Shown in pieces: positions 1 to 8,692 of a DNA stretch of 54,984 nt. The notes under the pieces are model-generated. The model saw nothing but the letters and a program-made list of their open reading frames with translations. It searched no databases and had not been told where the DNA came from. A program made the translations under genes and the position numbers. The stretch covers positions 1-54,984 of the forward strand of contig UNSK01000009.1 of NCBI GenBank assembly GCA_900552525.1, given 5' to 3'. The DNA comes from Candidatus Gastranaerophilales bacterium. GTDB lineage: Bacteria; Cyanobacteriota; Vampirovibrionia; Gastranaerophilales; Gastranaerophilaceae. Each line of letters starts with the position of its first letter. Within the stretch, counting starts at the first letter, position 1.

Positions 1-1436
1 ATATGGTAATGACGGCGATGGACAGTCTTGAATTAATTTCCAGTCATTTATCACGAATGCGTGATTTAGCTGAGCTGGCAGCTAATGGAACTTCTGGAGA
101 AGGCTCTTTGCAAGCCATTCAATCTGAAATCAATGTGCGTTCAGACGAAATCAACAGGCTAGTGACGAATACAGAGTTTAATAATCTTAATTTTTTTGAG
201 GGTGAACCTGAAGAGATGGGCGATTTTATAGCCAGAGTTGACCGATTAACGGAGGATGAAGCAATCGCTCAGGGGTATACAATCATAACAACTGCAGATG
301 AGTTACAGGCTATGCAAGATAACTTATCTGGCAAATATATTCTTATGAATAATATTGATTTAGAAGGGTATGATTGGGCTCCAGTTGGCACAACTGCAAA
401 TCCATTTTTGGGAGAGTTTAATGGAAATGGCTATGTGATTTCGAATTTAAAAATAATTAAACCAGATGAAAATGATCTCGGGGTATTTGGTTATACAGGA
501 ACTTCAAGTATAAGTAACTTAGGACTGGAAAATATTGAAATTAATGGTAAAGATCACTGCGGTTCTCTTGTAGGACAAGGGGGAGGTACCGTTAAAAATT
601 GTTATTCAACTAACGCTGTTATATCAGGCAGGTACGTAATTGGTGGTCTTATTGGCTGGGATTTTACTAACTCTATAAGTTTTTGTTATTCAAATTCGGA
701 TGTATCAGGAAATGGTTATGTTGGTGCTTTATTAGGAGAAAGCTATAATAGTGTAGATAATTGTTTTGCAGTTGGAAGTGTTACAAGCCCTTGGCTGGCA
801 GGTGGTTTGATAGGAAAATGTTATAGTAAAATTTCAAATTCATATGCTGCTGCAAAAGTGTCTTGTAATAGAGAAGGCGGTGGTCTGATAGGAGGTCTAA
901 ATCATGTACAAAATCTGGAAAATTGTTATTGGGTTATAGATGAATCCTCTCAGGTAACGAGTACTTGTGGAACCGGAGTAACAACAGATGAACTGGAAGC
1001 CTTAATAGAAACAGGAATATTGCCTTCGATTTTAGAACCAGAAAATAAGTATTATCCTACAGTTTTTCAGGCCGGTATAGATTCATCGTCCAGCTCAAAA
1101 ATTTCATTAAATATATCTTTTGCCTTGACCGTCCCTAAGATAAATTTATCAACCTCTGAGAGCGCCAGAAATTCTTTAGAAAAAATAGATGAGCTTATCA
1201 AACGTGTAAATGCAAAGCAGACCGAATATGGTGCCGCACACAACAGGCTTGAATCAGCACTTGAATCAATTGGAGTAAGTATTGATAATCTTACCTCAAC
1301 TCAATCAACAATTCGTGATGCTGATATTGCAGAAGAGAGCAGTGCGTATATTAGAAATCAAATTTTGCAACAGGCGGCAATGACGCTTATGGCAACAGCA
1401 AACCAGACTCCAGAACTAGCATTACAGCTGCTGTAA
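1..1436 (+). CDS. Flagellin with GLUG-repeat insert (5' truncated by window edge)
   Basis: Filament subunit of the flagellum, exported through the flagellar type III apparatus. The reading frame is open at the left edge, so the true start is outside the window. Visible residues 1-70 match the end of the flagellin N-terminal D0/D1 helix (motif RMRDLAELAANGT, then EINRLVTNTEFNNLNFFEG). Residues about 85-335 replace the usual variable D2/D3 region with GLUG-type repeats (GGLIG..., GGLIGKCYS, GGGLIGGLN, each followed by a CY/SY aromatic strand), a fold normally seen in adhesins. The last about 95 residues are a normal flagellin C-terminus (STIRDADIAEESSAYIRNQI). A large palindrome follows the stop. 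Flagellin identity is secure; the role of the insert is inference. Confidence 0.9.
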   Translation, partial: MVMTAMDSLELISSHLSRMRDLAELAANGTSGEGSLQAIQSEINVRSDEINRLVTNTEFNNLNFFEGEPEEMGDFIARVDRLTEDEAIAQGYTIITTADELQAMQDNLSGKYILMNNIDLEGYDWAPVGTTANPFLGEFNGNGYVISNLKIIKPDENDLGVFGYTGTSSISNLGLENIEINGKDHCGSLVGQGGGTVKNCYSTNAVISGRYVIGGLIGWDFTNSISFCYSNSDVSGNGYVGALLGESYNSVDNCFAVGSVTSPWLAGGLIGKCYSKISNSYAAAKVSCNREGGGLIGGLNHVQNLENCYWVIDESSQVTSTCGTGVTTDELEALIETGILPSILEPENKYYPTVFQAGIDSSSSSKISLNISFALTVPKINLSTSESARNSLEKIDELIKRVNAKQTEYGAAHNRLESALESIGVSIDNLTSTQSTIRDADIAEESSAYIRNQILQQAAMTLMATANQTPELALQLL

Positions 1437-1444
1437 GAGTGTTT

Positions 1445-1510
1445 TTATACGTTTCTAGCATATTTACATTTATTTGGCAAATAAATCCTGTAAACATTTG
1501 AAACGTATAA
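1445..1510 (+). terminator. Nested palindrome after flagellin gene
   Basis: Arms TTATACGTTTC (1445-1455) and GAAACGTATAA (1500-1510) pair perfectly over 11 bp. Inside lie TTTACA/TGTAAA and a perfect 8-bp hairpin ATTTATTT-GGC-AAATAAAT (1468-1486). No T-run follows on the plus strand, so it is a stem-loop transcript end or RNA-stability element rather than a textbook terminator. A TATAAT box at 1524-1529 may be the -10 of the downstream ctpA gene. Confidence 0.6.
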
Positions 1511-1565
1511 GAAATTTGTGTAGTATAATATAAAAGGCGCTTTTGACTTTGGAGGAGTGTAGTTT

Positions 1566-2765
1566 ATGAAAAGATTTGCAAGTACAATATTAATGACTGC
1601 CGTATTAATGGGTATAGGAGCAGCATATGCTGCAACTCCGGCAGAAATGTATGACGATGTGTGGAAAATCGTTAATAAAAAATATTATGATCCAACCAAC
1701 AACTCACAGGATTGGAATAAATGGAGATATCGTTATCAAAATAAATTGAAGACAAAAGAGGATGCATATGTTGCAATTGAAACAATGCTAACAAGCTTAA
1801 ATGATCCTTATACACGTTTTCTGGATCCAAAAGAATTTTCGGAAGAAACTCAGTCTATAAAAGGCTCTTTGAAAGGTATCGGAACCCAGATTGGACTTCG
1901 GGACGGCGAACTTGTTATCATTGCTCCGCTAGAGGACTCTCCGGCAGAACGTGCAGGACTTCTTGCGGATGATAGAATTTTGGAAATTAACGGCGAGAGT
2001 ACAAAAGGTATAAGTATAGATGCAGCTGCAGATAAAATAAGAGGTGAAAAAGGCACAACTGTAACACTTCTTATACAAAGAAAAGGCGTGCCAAATAAAA
2101 TTTATAGTGTAGTTAGAGATGAAATAGAAGTTAAATCGGTTTCTTGTAAGCCACCGTTTGAAACAACAAAAATTCCGGGAGATATTCAATACATACGTTT
2201 GAGCTCTTTTATCAGTAAAAATGCAGCCGGCGAAATTGAATCCATCTTGAATAATTCAAGCGGAATGAAAGGGTTTATAATTGATTTACGTTCAAATCCG
2301 GGCGGTCTTTTGACCAATGCAATATATATTTCAGACATGCTTTTAAGAGGCGGTGTAATTGTTAGCACTGTTGACCGTGACAGCTATAAAACTACTACAA
2401 GAGCACGTATGCAGCAGGTTACAGACAAACCGATAGTGGTGCTTATTAATAAAGGCTCTGCTTCTGCAAGCGAAATTTTGAGCGGTGCTCTAAAAGATAA
2501 TCACCGTGCGACAATAGTCGGGGAACAATCTTTTGGCAAAGGGCTTGTTCAAGAAATTAATAAGCTTCCAGATGAAGCAGGTATGAATATTACAATACAA
2601 AGATACCTTACTCCGTCAGGAAGTGATATTCATAAAAAAGGCATAACTCCGGATGTTGTGGTAGAATTAACTCAGGAGAACGCAGATGCAAAAGATGACG
2701 TTCAATTGAAGAAAGCTATTGAAATATTGGAAAAAATGACATGTCTTGTACAAAAGAATGGGTAA
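1566..2765 (+). CDS. ctpA: C-terminal processing protease, S41 family (CtpA-like)
   Basis: Periplasmic serine protease that trims C-termini of exported proteins. Residues 1-22 form a signal peptide ending AAYA. A PDZ domain lies at about 85-165 (LKGIGTQIGL, then ADDRILEINGES). The S41 catalytic core follows at about 190-365, with GSASASE giving catalytic Ser300 and FGKG giving Lys325, exactly the 25-residue spacing of known CtpA/Prc enzymes. At 399 aa it is a normal CtpA length. The ATG is preceded by GGAGG at about 8 nt. Its end overlaps the start of recJ by 25 nt, which suggests co-transcription. Substrates cannot be read from the sequence. Confidence 0.92.
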   Translation: MKRFASTILMTAVLMGIGAAYAATPAEMYDDVWKIVNKKYYDPTNNSQDWNKWRYRYQNKLKTKEDAYVAIETMLTSLNDPYTRFLDPKEFSEETQSIKGSLKGIGTQIGLRDGELVIIAPLEDSPAERAGLLADDRILEINGESTKGISIDAAADKIRGEKGTTVTLLIQRKGVPNKIYSVVRDEIEVKSVSCKPPFETTKIPGDIQYIRLSSFISKNAAGEIESILNNSSGMKGFIIDLRSNPGGLLTNAIYISDMLLRGGVIVSTVDRDSYKTTTRARMQQVTDKPIVVLINKGSASASEILSGALKDNHRATIVGEQSFGKGLVQEINKLPDEAGMNITIQRYLTPSGSDIHKKGITPDVVVELTQENADAKDDVQLKKAIEILEKMTCLVQKNG

Positions 2766-5083
2766 TAAAAGGGGAAAGTTCCTCAAAAAGTAGTAAATCA
2801 GTTATTGACAGATTATTAGATGTTAGGGGCATCACTTCAGAAGAGGCAAAGAAAGATTTTCTTAATCCTCTGGGGATAACGCTGATGCACCCTAACGCTT
2901 TCTGTGATATGCCAAAAGCTGTTGATAGAATAGTTAAAGCCATTGATGAAAAAGAAAACATACTAATATACGGTGACTTTGACGCAGATGGAGTAACTTC
3001 AACTTCTGTTTTGATGAAAACTTTTGCATATTTAGGTGCAGAAGTTGATTACTATATTCCTGACAGGGAAGCAGAAGGGCACGGGCTTAATACAAAAGCT
3101 CTTGTGCAGCTTTTAACGAAAAAGAAACCAAAGCTTATAATTACTGTTGATAATGGTATTAGCAGTGTTGAAGAGGTGAAATTTATAAATAGTTTTGGGC
3201 GGGATGTAATTATAACAGACCACCACGAAGCTCCGGATGAACTTCCGCCTGCACTTGCCATTATAAACCCTAAAGCAATGAACGCTCTTGATGATAAACT
3301 TACTACGTCTCAGCTTGAATCAATGACCTCGCTAGCAGGTGTCGGTGTTGCTTTTAAGCTTGCGCAGGGGGTGCTTGAAAGATTTAACAAACTTGATTTT
3401 TCATATGAAATAATGCCTTTTGTAACAGTAGGTACAATTGCGGATTTGGTTCCTTTGATTGGAGAAAACAGATATTTTGTCACTAAAGGGCTTGAATTAA
3501 TAGCGGCTGGTAAACATTACGGTCTGAAAAGAATGCTTGATGTTGCCGGTGTCGGCACTGACAACGGACTTACTGCTGAACAGATTGCATTCACAATCGC
3601 TCCAAGAATTAATGCCTCGGGCAGAATTGATACTGTTGACGCTGCTGTTAAAGTTATGATTTCCGAAAATAAACAGGAAATTGAAATGGCTATTATTTCG
3701 CTTGAAAACTTTAATAAGCTAAGACAGCAAATGTGTTCAGATACCTTTGCAGAAGCGGATGAAATTTGGAAAGCCTCTAGAAGCAGAGATAATGCAATTG
3801 TTTTATTCTCAAAAGATTGGCACATCGGCATAATTGGCATTGTGGCTTCTAAGTTTGTTGAGAAATATTATAAGCCGACTTTTATAATGAATTATAATGA
3901 AGAAGCAAAATGTTTCAGATGTTCAGCAAGAGGTGTAAAAGAACTTAACCTTTATGACATCATATCTAATATTTCTGAAAATCTTGACGGGTTCGGCGGT
4001 CACCAGATGGCCGGCGGTTTTGCTTTTTCAGAGGAAAAAATATCTTTTGATGAGGTTAAAAAAGCTTTAAATAAAACCGTTGATGAAATGCTAGCAGGAA
4101 AGAAGCTTACTCCTTCATTGGATATTGATTTGGAACTTTCGATAAATGATGTAGATGTTTCTCTAGTAGAAGAAATTTCAAAATTAGAGCCTTTCGGGAT
4201 GGCAAATCCATCTCCAGCTTTTGTTGTGAACAATCTCGTTCTAAAACAAAAAAAGCTTATGGGCTCCACAAAAGAACACTTGAAATTAACAGTTGAAACA
4301 CCTTCCGGTACTTTAGACTGCGTCTGGTGGTCAAAGGGTGATGTTCCTCTTGTTTCCGGTGACAGGCTTGATATCGCTTTCGCCCCTCAGCTAAATACGT
4401 TCAACGGGGTAACTTCTGTGCAATTGATATTAAAAGATGTGCACTCAGATGCTTTAATGCAGGAAGAAACTTCAAAAACTAAAATTTATGACCATAGAAA
4501 GAAAACAAATATTCTTGCTCAGGTGAATGATTATATAAAAAATTCGAAATTAAAAATATGTGCTTTTGTTGAAGATAGAAGCATTTTGGAAACTCTGAAA
4601 CCGTTTGAGGCAATATGCAAGAATATTTCAACACGGAGCAATGCTGAAAAGTCAGATGTTTTAATGTTTTTTGATTATCCGGCAGATGATGATGTAATGC
4701 AGAGTTTAATGACAACAGTGTCACCTGATGCAATTCACTATATGAATTACCAGAGGGGTAAATATAATGAAGAACTTCTTTTAAAGACTTTTTCCGGAAT
4801 GATAAGATATACCTGTAATTCACTTAATGGCGATTTTAATCTGTGCAGGGCTGCTTCAGCACTTGGAGTTACAGGCGATGTAATTGAAACATTGCTTGAA
4901 ATGTTTGAAGATACAGGTATGATTAAGATAACAGATAGAAAAACAGAAAGTTTTAAGATAAACTTTCTGGAAGCTGTAGAGTTATCGAAGGCTCTTCATA
5001 CAACAAAATATTCAGAATTTGTAGAACTTATGAACACAATAGGTGATTATAAGCATAAATTTATGACAATGGATTTAGGCTAA
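2741..5083 (+). CDS. recJ: Single-stranded-DNA-specific exonuclease RecJ
   Basis: 5'-3' exonuclease of the DHH phosphoesterase superfamily that acts in recombination and mismatch repair. Visible motifs are YGDFDADGVTS (DHH motif I, about residue 76), DNGISS, ITDHHEAPD (the DHH signature, about 160) and a C-terminal DHHA1 region with GFGGHQMAGGFAF (about 420). At 780 aa it is longer than the roughly 570-aa E. coli protein; the last about 200 residues form an extra C-terminal domain, as in other long RecJ proteins. The start lies inside ctpA with only a weak ribosome site, so translation is probably coupled to ctpA. Confidence 0.93.
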   Translation: MSCTKEWVIKGESSSKSSKSVIDRLLDVRGITSEEAKKDFLNPLGITLMHPNAFCDMPKAVDRIVKAIDEKENILIYGDFDADGVTSTSVLMKTFAYLGAEVDYYIPDREAEGHGLNTKALVQLLTKKKPKLIITVDNGISSVEEVKFINSFGRDVIITDHHEAPDELPPALAIINPKAMNALDDKLTTSQLESMTSLAGVGVAFKLAQGVLERFNKLDFSYEIMPFVTVGTIADLVPLIGENRYFVTKGLELIAAGKHYGLKRMLDVAGVGTDNGLTAEQIAFTIAPRINASGRIDTVDAAVKVMISENKQEIEMAIISLENFNKLRQQMCSDTFAEADEIWKASRSRDNAIVLFSKDWHIGIIGIVASKFVEKYYKPTFIMNYNEEAKCFRCSARGVKELNLYDIISNISENLDGFGGHQMAGGFAFSEEKISFDEVKKALNKTVDEMLAGKKLTPSLDIDLELSINDVDVSLVEEISKLEPFGMANPSPAFVVNNLVLKQKKLMGSTKEHLKLTVETPSGTLDCVWWSKGDVPLVSGDRLDIAFAPQLNTFNGVTSVQLILKDVHSDALMQEETSKTKIYDHRKKTNILAQVNDYIKNSKLKICAFVEDRSILETLKPFEAICKNISTRSNAEKSDVLMFFDYPADDDVMQSLMTTVSPDAIHYMNYQRGKYNEELLLKTFSGMIRYTCNSLNGDFNLCRAASALGVTGDVIETLLEMFEDTGMIKITDRKTESFKINFLEAVELSKALHTTKYSEFVELMNTIGDYKHKFMTMDLG

Positions 5084-5145
5084 ACCTAACCCCTTTACTT
5101 AAAACCTTTTTATGCTAGCATGGTTTCATAAGGAGAAATATTTTT

Positions 5146-5448
5146 ATGAAAAACTATGAATTATTAACGATTTTCAAACCAAGTCTTGATTCAGAAGAAT
5201 TAGACAAAGTTGTAGATAAAATTTCTGAAGAAGTTAAATCTAACAAGGGTTCTGTATCTTCTGTTGACAAAATGGGCCGCAAAAAGTTGGCTTATGATGT
5301 ACAAGGCTACAGAGATGGTTATTTTACAACTATGATTGTATCTCTTCCTGGCGAAGCAGTTGTTGATTTCAAAAGAAGTCTTAAATTAAACGAAAATATT
5401 TTAAGATTTATGTTTATGGAAGAAGCAAAGAAAGCTCAGACAGTTTAA
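5146..5448 (+). CDS. rpsF: 30S ribosomal protein S6
   Basis: S6 of the small ribosomal subunit platform, partner of S18. The 100-aa length and the sequence MKNYELLTIFKPSLDSEELD through RFMFMEEA are typical of the family. The ATG is preceded by AAGGAG. It is the first gene of the conserved rpsF-ssb-rpsR cluster. The 62-nt leader contains a palindrome ATGCTAGCAT flanked by AAACC/GGTTT, which may form a small hairpin just before the ribosome site. Confidence 0.96.
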   Translation: MKNYELLTIFKPSLDSEELDKVVDKISEEVKSNKGSVSSVDKMGRKKLAYDVQGYRDGYFTTMIVSLPGEAVVDFKRSLKLNENILRFMFMEEAKKAQTV

Positions 5449-5502
5449 GTCAAAATATGTTGGAGTTTTAATACAAACCAGAAAGAAAGTGAATTAAAAA
5501 GA

Positions 5503-5904
5503 ATGACATTAGCAAAAGCAGTTGTAACAGGAACAGTATTCAGAGCACCGGAAAAACGTTTCACCCAAAATAACGTGCCGGTATCTTCTTTTGTGCTTAA
5601 CATAGGTGACAGAGAAGAGATGCTTTTAAGAGTTATCGTAAAGCGTGCAGCTCTGGATGAAGCTGTATCTGCTCTTTCTAAAGATGACAGAGTGCTTGTA
5701 GAAGGCAGACTGCAGATTACAGCTGTGAAAAATGACAGCGGTGCTGAAAGAAGAATTTATGAAATCGACGCTAATACAATAGAACCGATGGGGGCAGGTT
5801 CTGCTCCGGCAGCAAAATCTTCCGGTTCTGGCGAAGATATCGTAAAATTTTCACAGGAAGAGTTTTCTGACGAATTAATCGGAGAAGACGAGATTCCATT
5901 CTAG
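5503..5904 (+). CDS. ssb: Single-stranded DNA-binding protein SSB
   Basis: Protects single-stranded DNA during replication and repair. The N-terminal OB fold spans about residues 1-100 ([18 protein letters not shown], then LLRVIVKRA and DRVLVEGRL). A short acidic tail ends [11 protein letters not shown], matching the D/E-D/E-I-P-F protein-interaction tip of SSB. At 133 aa it is slightly short because the linker is brief. It lies between rpsF and rpsR as in many bacteria. The start ATG has only an AGAAAG-type ribosome site. Confidence 0.95.
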   Translation: MTLAKAVVTGTVFRAPEKRFTQNNVPVSSFVLNIGDREEMLLRVIVKRAALDEAVSALSKDDRVLVEGRLQITAVKNDSGAERRIYEIDANTIEPMGAGSAPAAKSSGSGEDIVKFSQEEFSDELIGEDEIPF

Positions 5905-5928
5905 TGCTAGCGAATGGGCTGTTCAAGA

Positions 5929-5978
5929 GGCAGACGGACAAGTCCTGAATATAAAGCTGGTAGTTATTATTGTCTGCC
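5929..5978 (+). promoter_or_regulatory. Hairpin between ssb and rpsR
   Basis: GGCAGAC (5929-5935) pairs perfectly with GTCTGCC (5972-5978). A small internal GGA-CAAG-TCC hairpin and an AATA/TTATT pairing lie inside. S6:S18 complexes are known to bind leader hairpins of their own mRNAs in many bacteria; whether this element does so is inference, and its position ahead of rpsR rather than rpsF is unusual. Confidence 0.35.
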
Positions 5979-6019
5979 GACCAAATGTTGAAAAAAGGGC
6001 TAGAAAGGCAAATAAAACA

Positions 6020-6253
6020 ATGGCAAAACAAGATGCACAAGATAGAAAAAAACGTAAGACCTGCTCATTCTGCGCAGATCACGTAGAATCTATTGATTAC
6101 AAAGATGCAGCAAAGTTAAAAAGATACTTAACAGAAGCAGGAAAAATCATTCCTAGAAGAGTAACAGGCAACTGTGCAAAACACCAGAGAATGGTTACTA
6201 CAGCTATTAAAAGAGCTAGAGAAGCTGCAATTATTAGTTATGTATTTGATTAA
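6020..6253 (+). CDS. rpsR: 30S ribosomal protein S18
   Basis: S18 of the small subunit, which assembles with S6. The 77 aa include the family core [32 protein letters not shown] and [14 protein letters not shown]. Two N-terminal cysteines (CSFC) suggest a zinc-binding or C+ variant. The ATG is preceded by GAAAGG. It closes the rpsF-ssb-rpsR cluster; rplI, often next in other bacteria, is not found here and a 62-aa ORF follows instead. Confidence 0.95.
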   Translation: MAKQDAQDRKKRKTCSFCADHVESIDYKDAAKLKRYLTEAGKIIPRRVTGNCAKHQRMVTTAIKRAREAAIISYVFD

Positions 6254-6280
6254 TTTTGAATGTAAAATCAAAAAAGTATA

Positions 6281-6320
6281 AATATAGGAATGGCGGAAAG
6301 TTTTTTGCCATTCCTATGTT
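6281..6320 (+). terminator. Stem-loop after rpsR
   Basis: TAGGAATGGC (6285-6294) and GCCATTCCTA (6307-6316) form a perfect 10-bp stem, extendable at its base with A/T pairs. The loop holds a TTTTTT run and no T-run follows the stem, so it is either a weak terminator or an attenuation hairpin ahead of the 62-aa ORF. Confidence 0.6.
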
Positions 6321-6353
6321 CGCGTTTATTAGTATTTAAAAGAGGATGCAATT

Positions 6354-6542
6354 ATGAACAATCAAATCACAATCAGATCCGACCGTAAGGATGATTACAC
6401 ATTTCAGTACAAGGGCGAAGATGTAACGCTCAAAGCCGGCAGCATAATAAGTATCGCAGACGGCTTGGCAGAAGTTGTTCTTCCAACCTGCGCAATGAAG
6501 ATTGTGAAAAATCTGATTGTAATTAAGGATGATGTTAAGTAG
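6354..6542 (+). CDS. Small hypothetical protein, 62 aa
   Basis: No family recognised. The protein starts MNNQITIRSDRKDDYTFQYK and alternates hydrophobic and polar residues, so a small all-beta fold is likely (inference). It has no signal peptide or membrane segment. An AAAGAGG ribosome site precedes the ATG by about 8 nt, which supports translation. It lies between the post-rpsR hairpin and the tuf promoter, where ribosomal gene rplI often occurs, but it does not resemble L9. Confidence 0.6.
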   Translation: MNNQITIRSDRKDDYTFQYKGEDVTLKAGSIISIADGLAEVVLPTCAMKIVKNLIVIKDDVK

Positions 6543-6558
6543 TGAATTTATCCACTCA

Positions 6559-6592
6559 TTGACAAAAAATCTTTAAAGACTAGAATTATAAT
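6559..6592 (+). promoter_or_regulatory. Promoter of tuf
   Basis: TTGACA (6559-6564) is a perfect -35; TAGAAT (6581-6586) sits 16 bp downstream, overlapping a TATAAT at 6587-6592. The leader to the tuf ATG is about 55 nt. This fits a strong housekeeping sigma70 promoter, as expected for elongation factor Tu. Confidence 0.7.
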
Positions 6593-6649
6593 ATAACTTA
6601 GTATAGTAAGTTAACGTAGTATATTTAATCAAAGAAGGAGATTAATCTC

Positions 6650-7858
6650 ATGGCACGTGAAAAGTATGAACGTACAAAACCGCACGTTAACATTGGTACA
6701 ATTGGCCACGTTGACCACGGTAAAACAACATTGACAGCAGCTATTACAGGTGTTATGGCTGCAGCCGGTAAAGCACAAGCTAGAAAATTCGATGAAATTG
6801 ATGCTGCTCCGGAAGAAAAAGCAAGAGGTATAACCATCTCTACAGCTCACGTAGAATACGAAACAGATGCTAGACACTATGCACACGTTGACTGCCCTGG
6901 CCACGCTGACTATGTAAAAAACATGATTACTGGTGCAGCTCAAATGGACGGAGCAATCCTTGTTGTTGCAGCTACTGACGGTGCAATGCCTCAGACTCGT
7001 GAACACATCTTGTTAGCAAGACAGGTTGGTGTTCCTAACTTGGTTGTATTCTTAAACAAATGCGACATGGTTGATGATCCGGAATTATTAGAATTAGTTG
7101 AAATGGAAGTAAGAGAACTTCTTTCTTCTTATGAATTCGACGGTGACAATATTCCTTTCATCCACGGTTCAGCTTTAAAAGCTTTGGAAGCTGTTCAAGC
7201 TAATCCAAACGTACAACGTGGTGAAGATAAATGGGTTGATAAAATTTGGGAATTGATGGATGCAGTTGATACATACTTCCCAACTCCAGAACGTGACTTA
7301 GACAAACCGTTCTTGATGCCTGTTGAAGACGTATTCTCTATCACCGGTCGTGGTACTGTTGCTACAGGTAGAGTAGAACGTGGTATTGTTAAAGTAGGTG
7401 ACGAAGTTGAATTAGTTGGTCTTGGCGAAACTAAGAAAACAACTGTTACCGGTGTTGAAATGTTCAGAAAACAACTTGACCAAGGTCAAGCTGGTGACAA
7501 CATCGGTGCATTGTTGAGAGGTATTGACAAGACTGAAATCCAACGTGGTCAAGTTCTTTGTAAACCTGGTTCAATTCACCCGCACACTAAATTTACTGCT
7601 AACGTTTACGTTTTAACTAAGGATGAAGGCGGGCGTCACACTCCATTCTTCCCTGGTTACAGACCACAGTTCTATATCAGAACTACTGACGTTACTGGTT
7701 CTATCAAATTTGAAGGCGAAATGGTAATGCCTGGTGATAACGTAGTAATGGAAGTTGAACTTATCAACCCTGTTGCTATTGAAGAAGGTATGAGATTCGC
7801 TATCCGTGAAGGCGGTAGAACAGTTGGTGCTGGTGTTGTTGATAAAATTATTGAATAA
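6650..7858 (+). CDS. tuf: Translation elongation factor Tu
   Basis: GTPase that delivers aminoacyl-tRNA to the ribosome. G motifs are clear: GHVDHGKTT (P-loop), DCPGHADY (G3) and NKCDMVD (G4), followed by the two beta-barrel domains up to the usual RTVGAGVV end. The 402-aa length is normal. The ribosome site is AAGGAG. It has its own promoter and terminator, so it is a single-gene unit rather than part of a str operon here. Codon choice is more uniform and C-richer in places than in neighbours, as expected for a highly expressed gene. Confidence 0.98.
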   Translation: MAREKYERTKPHVNIGTIGHVDHGKTTLTAAITGVMAAAGKAQARKFDEIDAAPEEKARGITISTAHVEYETDARHYAHVDCPGHADYVKNMITGAAQMDGAILVVAATDGAMPQTREHILLARQVGVPNLVVFLNKCDMVDDPELLELVEMEVRELLSSYEFDGDNIPFIHGSALKALEAVQANPNVQRGEDKWVDKIWELMDAVDTYFPTPERDLDKPFLMPVEDVFSITGRGTVATGRVERGIVKVGDEVELVGLGETKKTTVTGVEMFRKQLDQGQAGDNIGALLRGIDKTEIQRGQVLCKPGSIHPHTKFTANVYVLTKDEGGRHTPFFPGYRPQFYIRTTDVTGSIKFEGEMVMPGDNVVMEVELINPVAIEEGMRFAIREGGRTVGAGVVDKIIE

Positions 7859-7883
7859 TCTTAATTTTATAAAACATTAGTTT

Positions 7884-7913
7884 GAAAAGGAGCGGCTTTA
7901 GTTGCTCCTTTTC
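7884..7913 (+). terminator. Terminator of tuf
   Basis: GAAAAGGAGC (7884-7893) and GCTCCTTTTC (7904-7913) form a perfect 10-bp stem with a 10-nt loop, and TTGATTTTTT follows. This is a plausible rho-independent terminator. Confidence 0.8.
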
Positions 7914-7939
7914 TTGATTTTTTAAAAGGAGTATTGTGT

Positions 7940-8203
7940 ATGCGTGTTTCTAATAATTCAAAGAGTTTTTGCAGCTTTAGTGCTGTAAATACTAAATATT
8001 TAAAAGAAGCAAAAAAAGACTATAAGTTATTATGGTATGTATCACCAAGTATTTTAGATTCTATAGAAGTAGATCATTTTATGCGCAGAATGTCTGACAA
8101 AGATGTTATAGACACTCTAGAGGCTATAAGACCTTTTGCCAAAAACCTTGAAGATAGAATTGCAAGATTGCTGCCCAAGTTTGATGCTAGAATTGATTTT
8201 TAA
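7940..8203 (+). CDS. Hypothetical protein, 87 aa
   Basis: No known family recognised. The chosen ATG at 7940 has AAAAGGAG 8 nt upstream; an in-frame TTG two codons earlier is less likely. The N-terminus is polar and Ser-rich (SNNSKSFCSFSAVNTKYL), followed by mostly helical charged sequence with a WYVSPSILDSIEVDHFMRRM core. It has no signal peptide or membrane segment. It stands alone between the tuf terminator and a convergent 49-aa ORF. Possibly a lineage-specific small protein. Confidence 0.65.
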   Translation: MRVSNNSKSFCSFSAVNTKYLKEAKKDYKLLWYVSPSILDSIEVDHFMRRMSDKDVIDTLEAIRPFAKNLEDRIARLLPKFDARIDF

Positions 8204-8206
8204 GTA

Positions 8207-8356
8207 TTAAATTAATAGATAATTATTCTTAGTATTAGTAATAAAAGTTTTTTTGTAGCTCTTTGGTACTTCAATACAAACATATTCTGTTTTTTTCTTT
8301 AGACCACATAAGCCAATTACCGAGTCATGTTTAAAGAAATTCTTAATAAATTGCAT
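8207..8356 (-). CDS. Small hypothetical protein, 49 aa
   Basis: A short frame reads MQFIKNFFKHDSVIGLCGLK onward and ends NNYLLI. A good ribosome site (GGAAAGGA) lies 7 nt upstream of the ATG on the minus strand. The composition is Lys-rich with a short hydrophobic start, and no family is recognised. It converges on the 87-aa gene with a 3-nt gap. Coding is inferred only from the ribosome site and protein-like composition. Confidence 0.5.
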   Translation of the reverse strand: MQFIKNFFKHDSVIGLCGLKKKTEYVCIEVPKSYKKTFITNTKNNYLLI

Positions 8357-8487
8357 ATTTAAATCCTTTCCAAAGTATGGTATAATAACACTACTTATTT
8401 AATGAGGATTGTGATTTAGTCAAGGTAAGGAGTTGGCTAATGCAATAATTTCGTATTTAATATAATTTTTAAAGAAAGGTTGAAAAC

Positions 8488-8688
8488 ATGGCAAAAGTAA
8501 CAAAAGAAATGGGGATAATGGATATCGTTCAACAGCATCCAGAAGCAATTGCAGTATTCCAGAAATATGGCATGGGATGTATTGGCTGTGCTGCTGCACA
8601 TTTTGAAAACCTTGAAGCAGGGGCTAAAGTTCACGGTTTTAATCCAGATGAAATGGTGGCAGAAATTAACTCAATTATAGGAGAGTAA
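8488..8688 (+). CDS. DUF1858 domain protein
   Basis: This 66-aa protein matches the DUF1858 pattern: ITxEMGIMDIVQQHPEAIAVF-type start, then YGMGCIGCAAAHFENLEAGA with the paired cysteines of the CxxC site. Family members are small redox or metal-linked proteins, common in anaerobes, often fused or adjacent to hybrid cluster or NrdD-like enzymes; the exact function is unknown. An AAAGAAAGG ribosome site precedes it. The stop is 4 nt before the NfeD gene, so they may be co-transcribed. Confidence 0.85.
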   Translation: MAKVTKEMGIMDIVQQHPEAIAVFQKYGMGCIGCAAAHFENLEAGAKVHGFNPDEMVAEINSIIGE

Positions 8689-8692
8689 TAAC

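Noticed and set aside
5115..5124. ATGCTAGCAT palindrome before rpsF as an operator
   Set aside because: A single 10-bp AT-rich palindrome with no second copy in the window; kept only as a remark on the leader.
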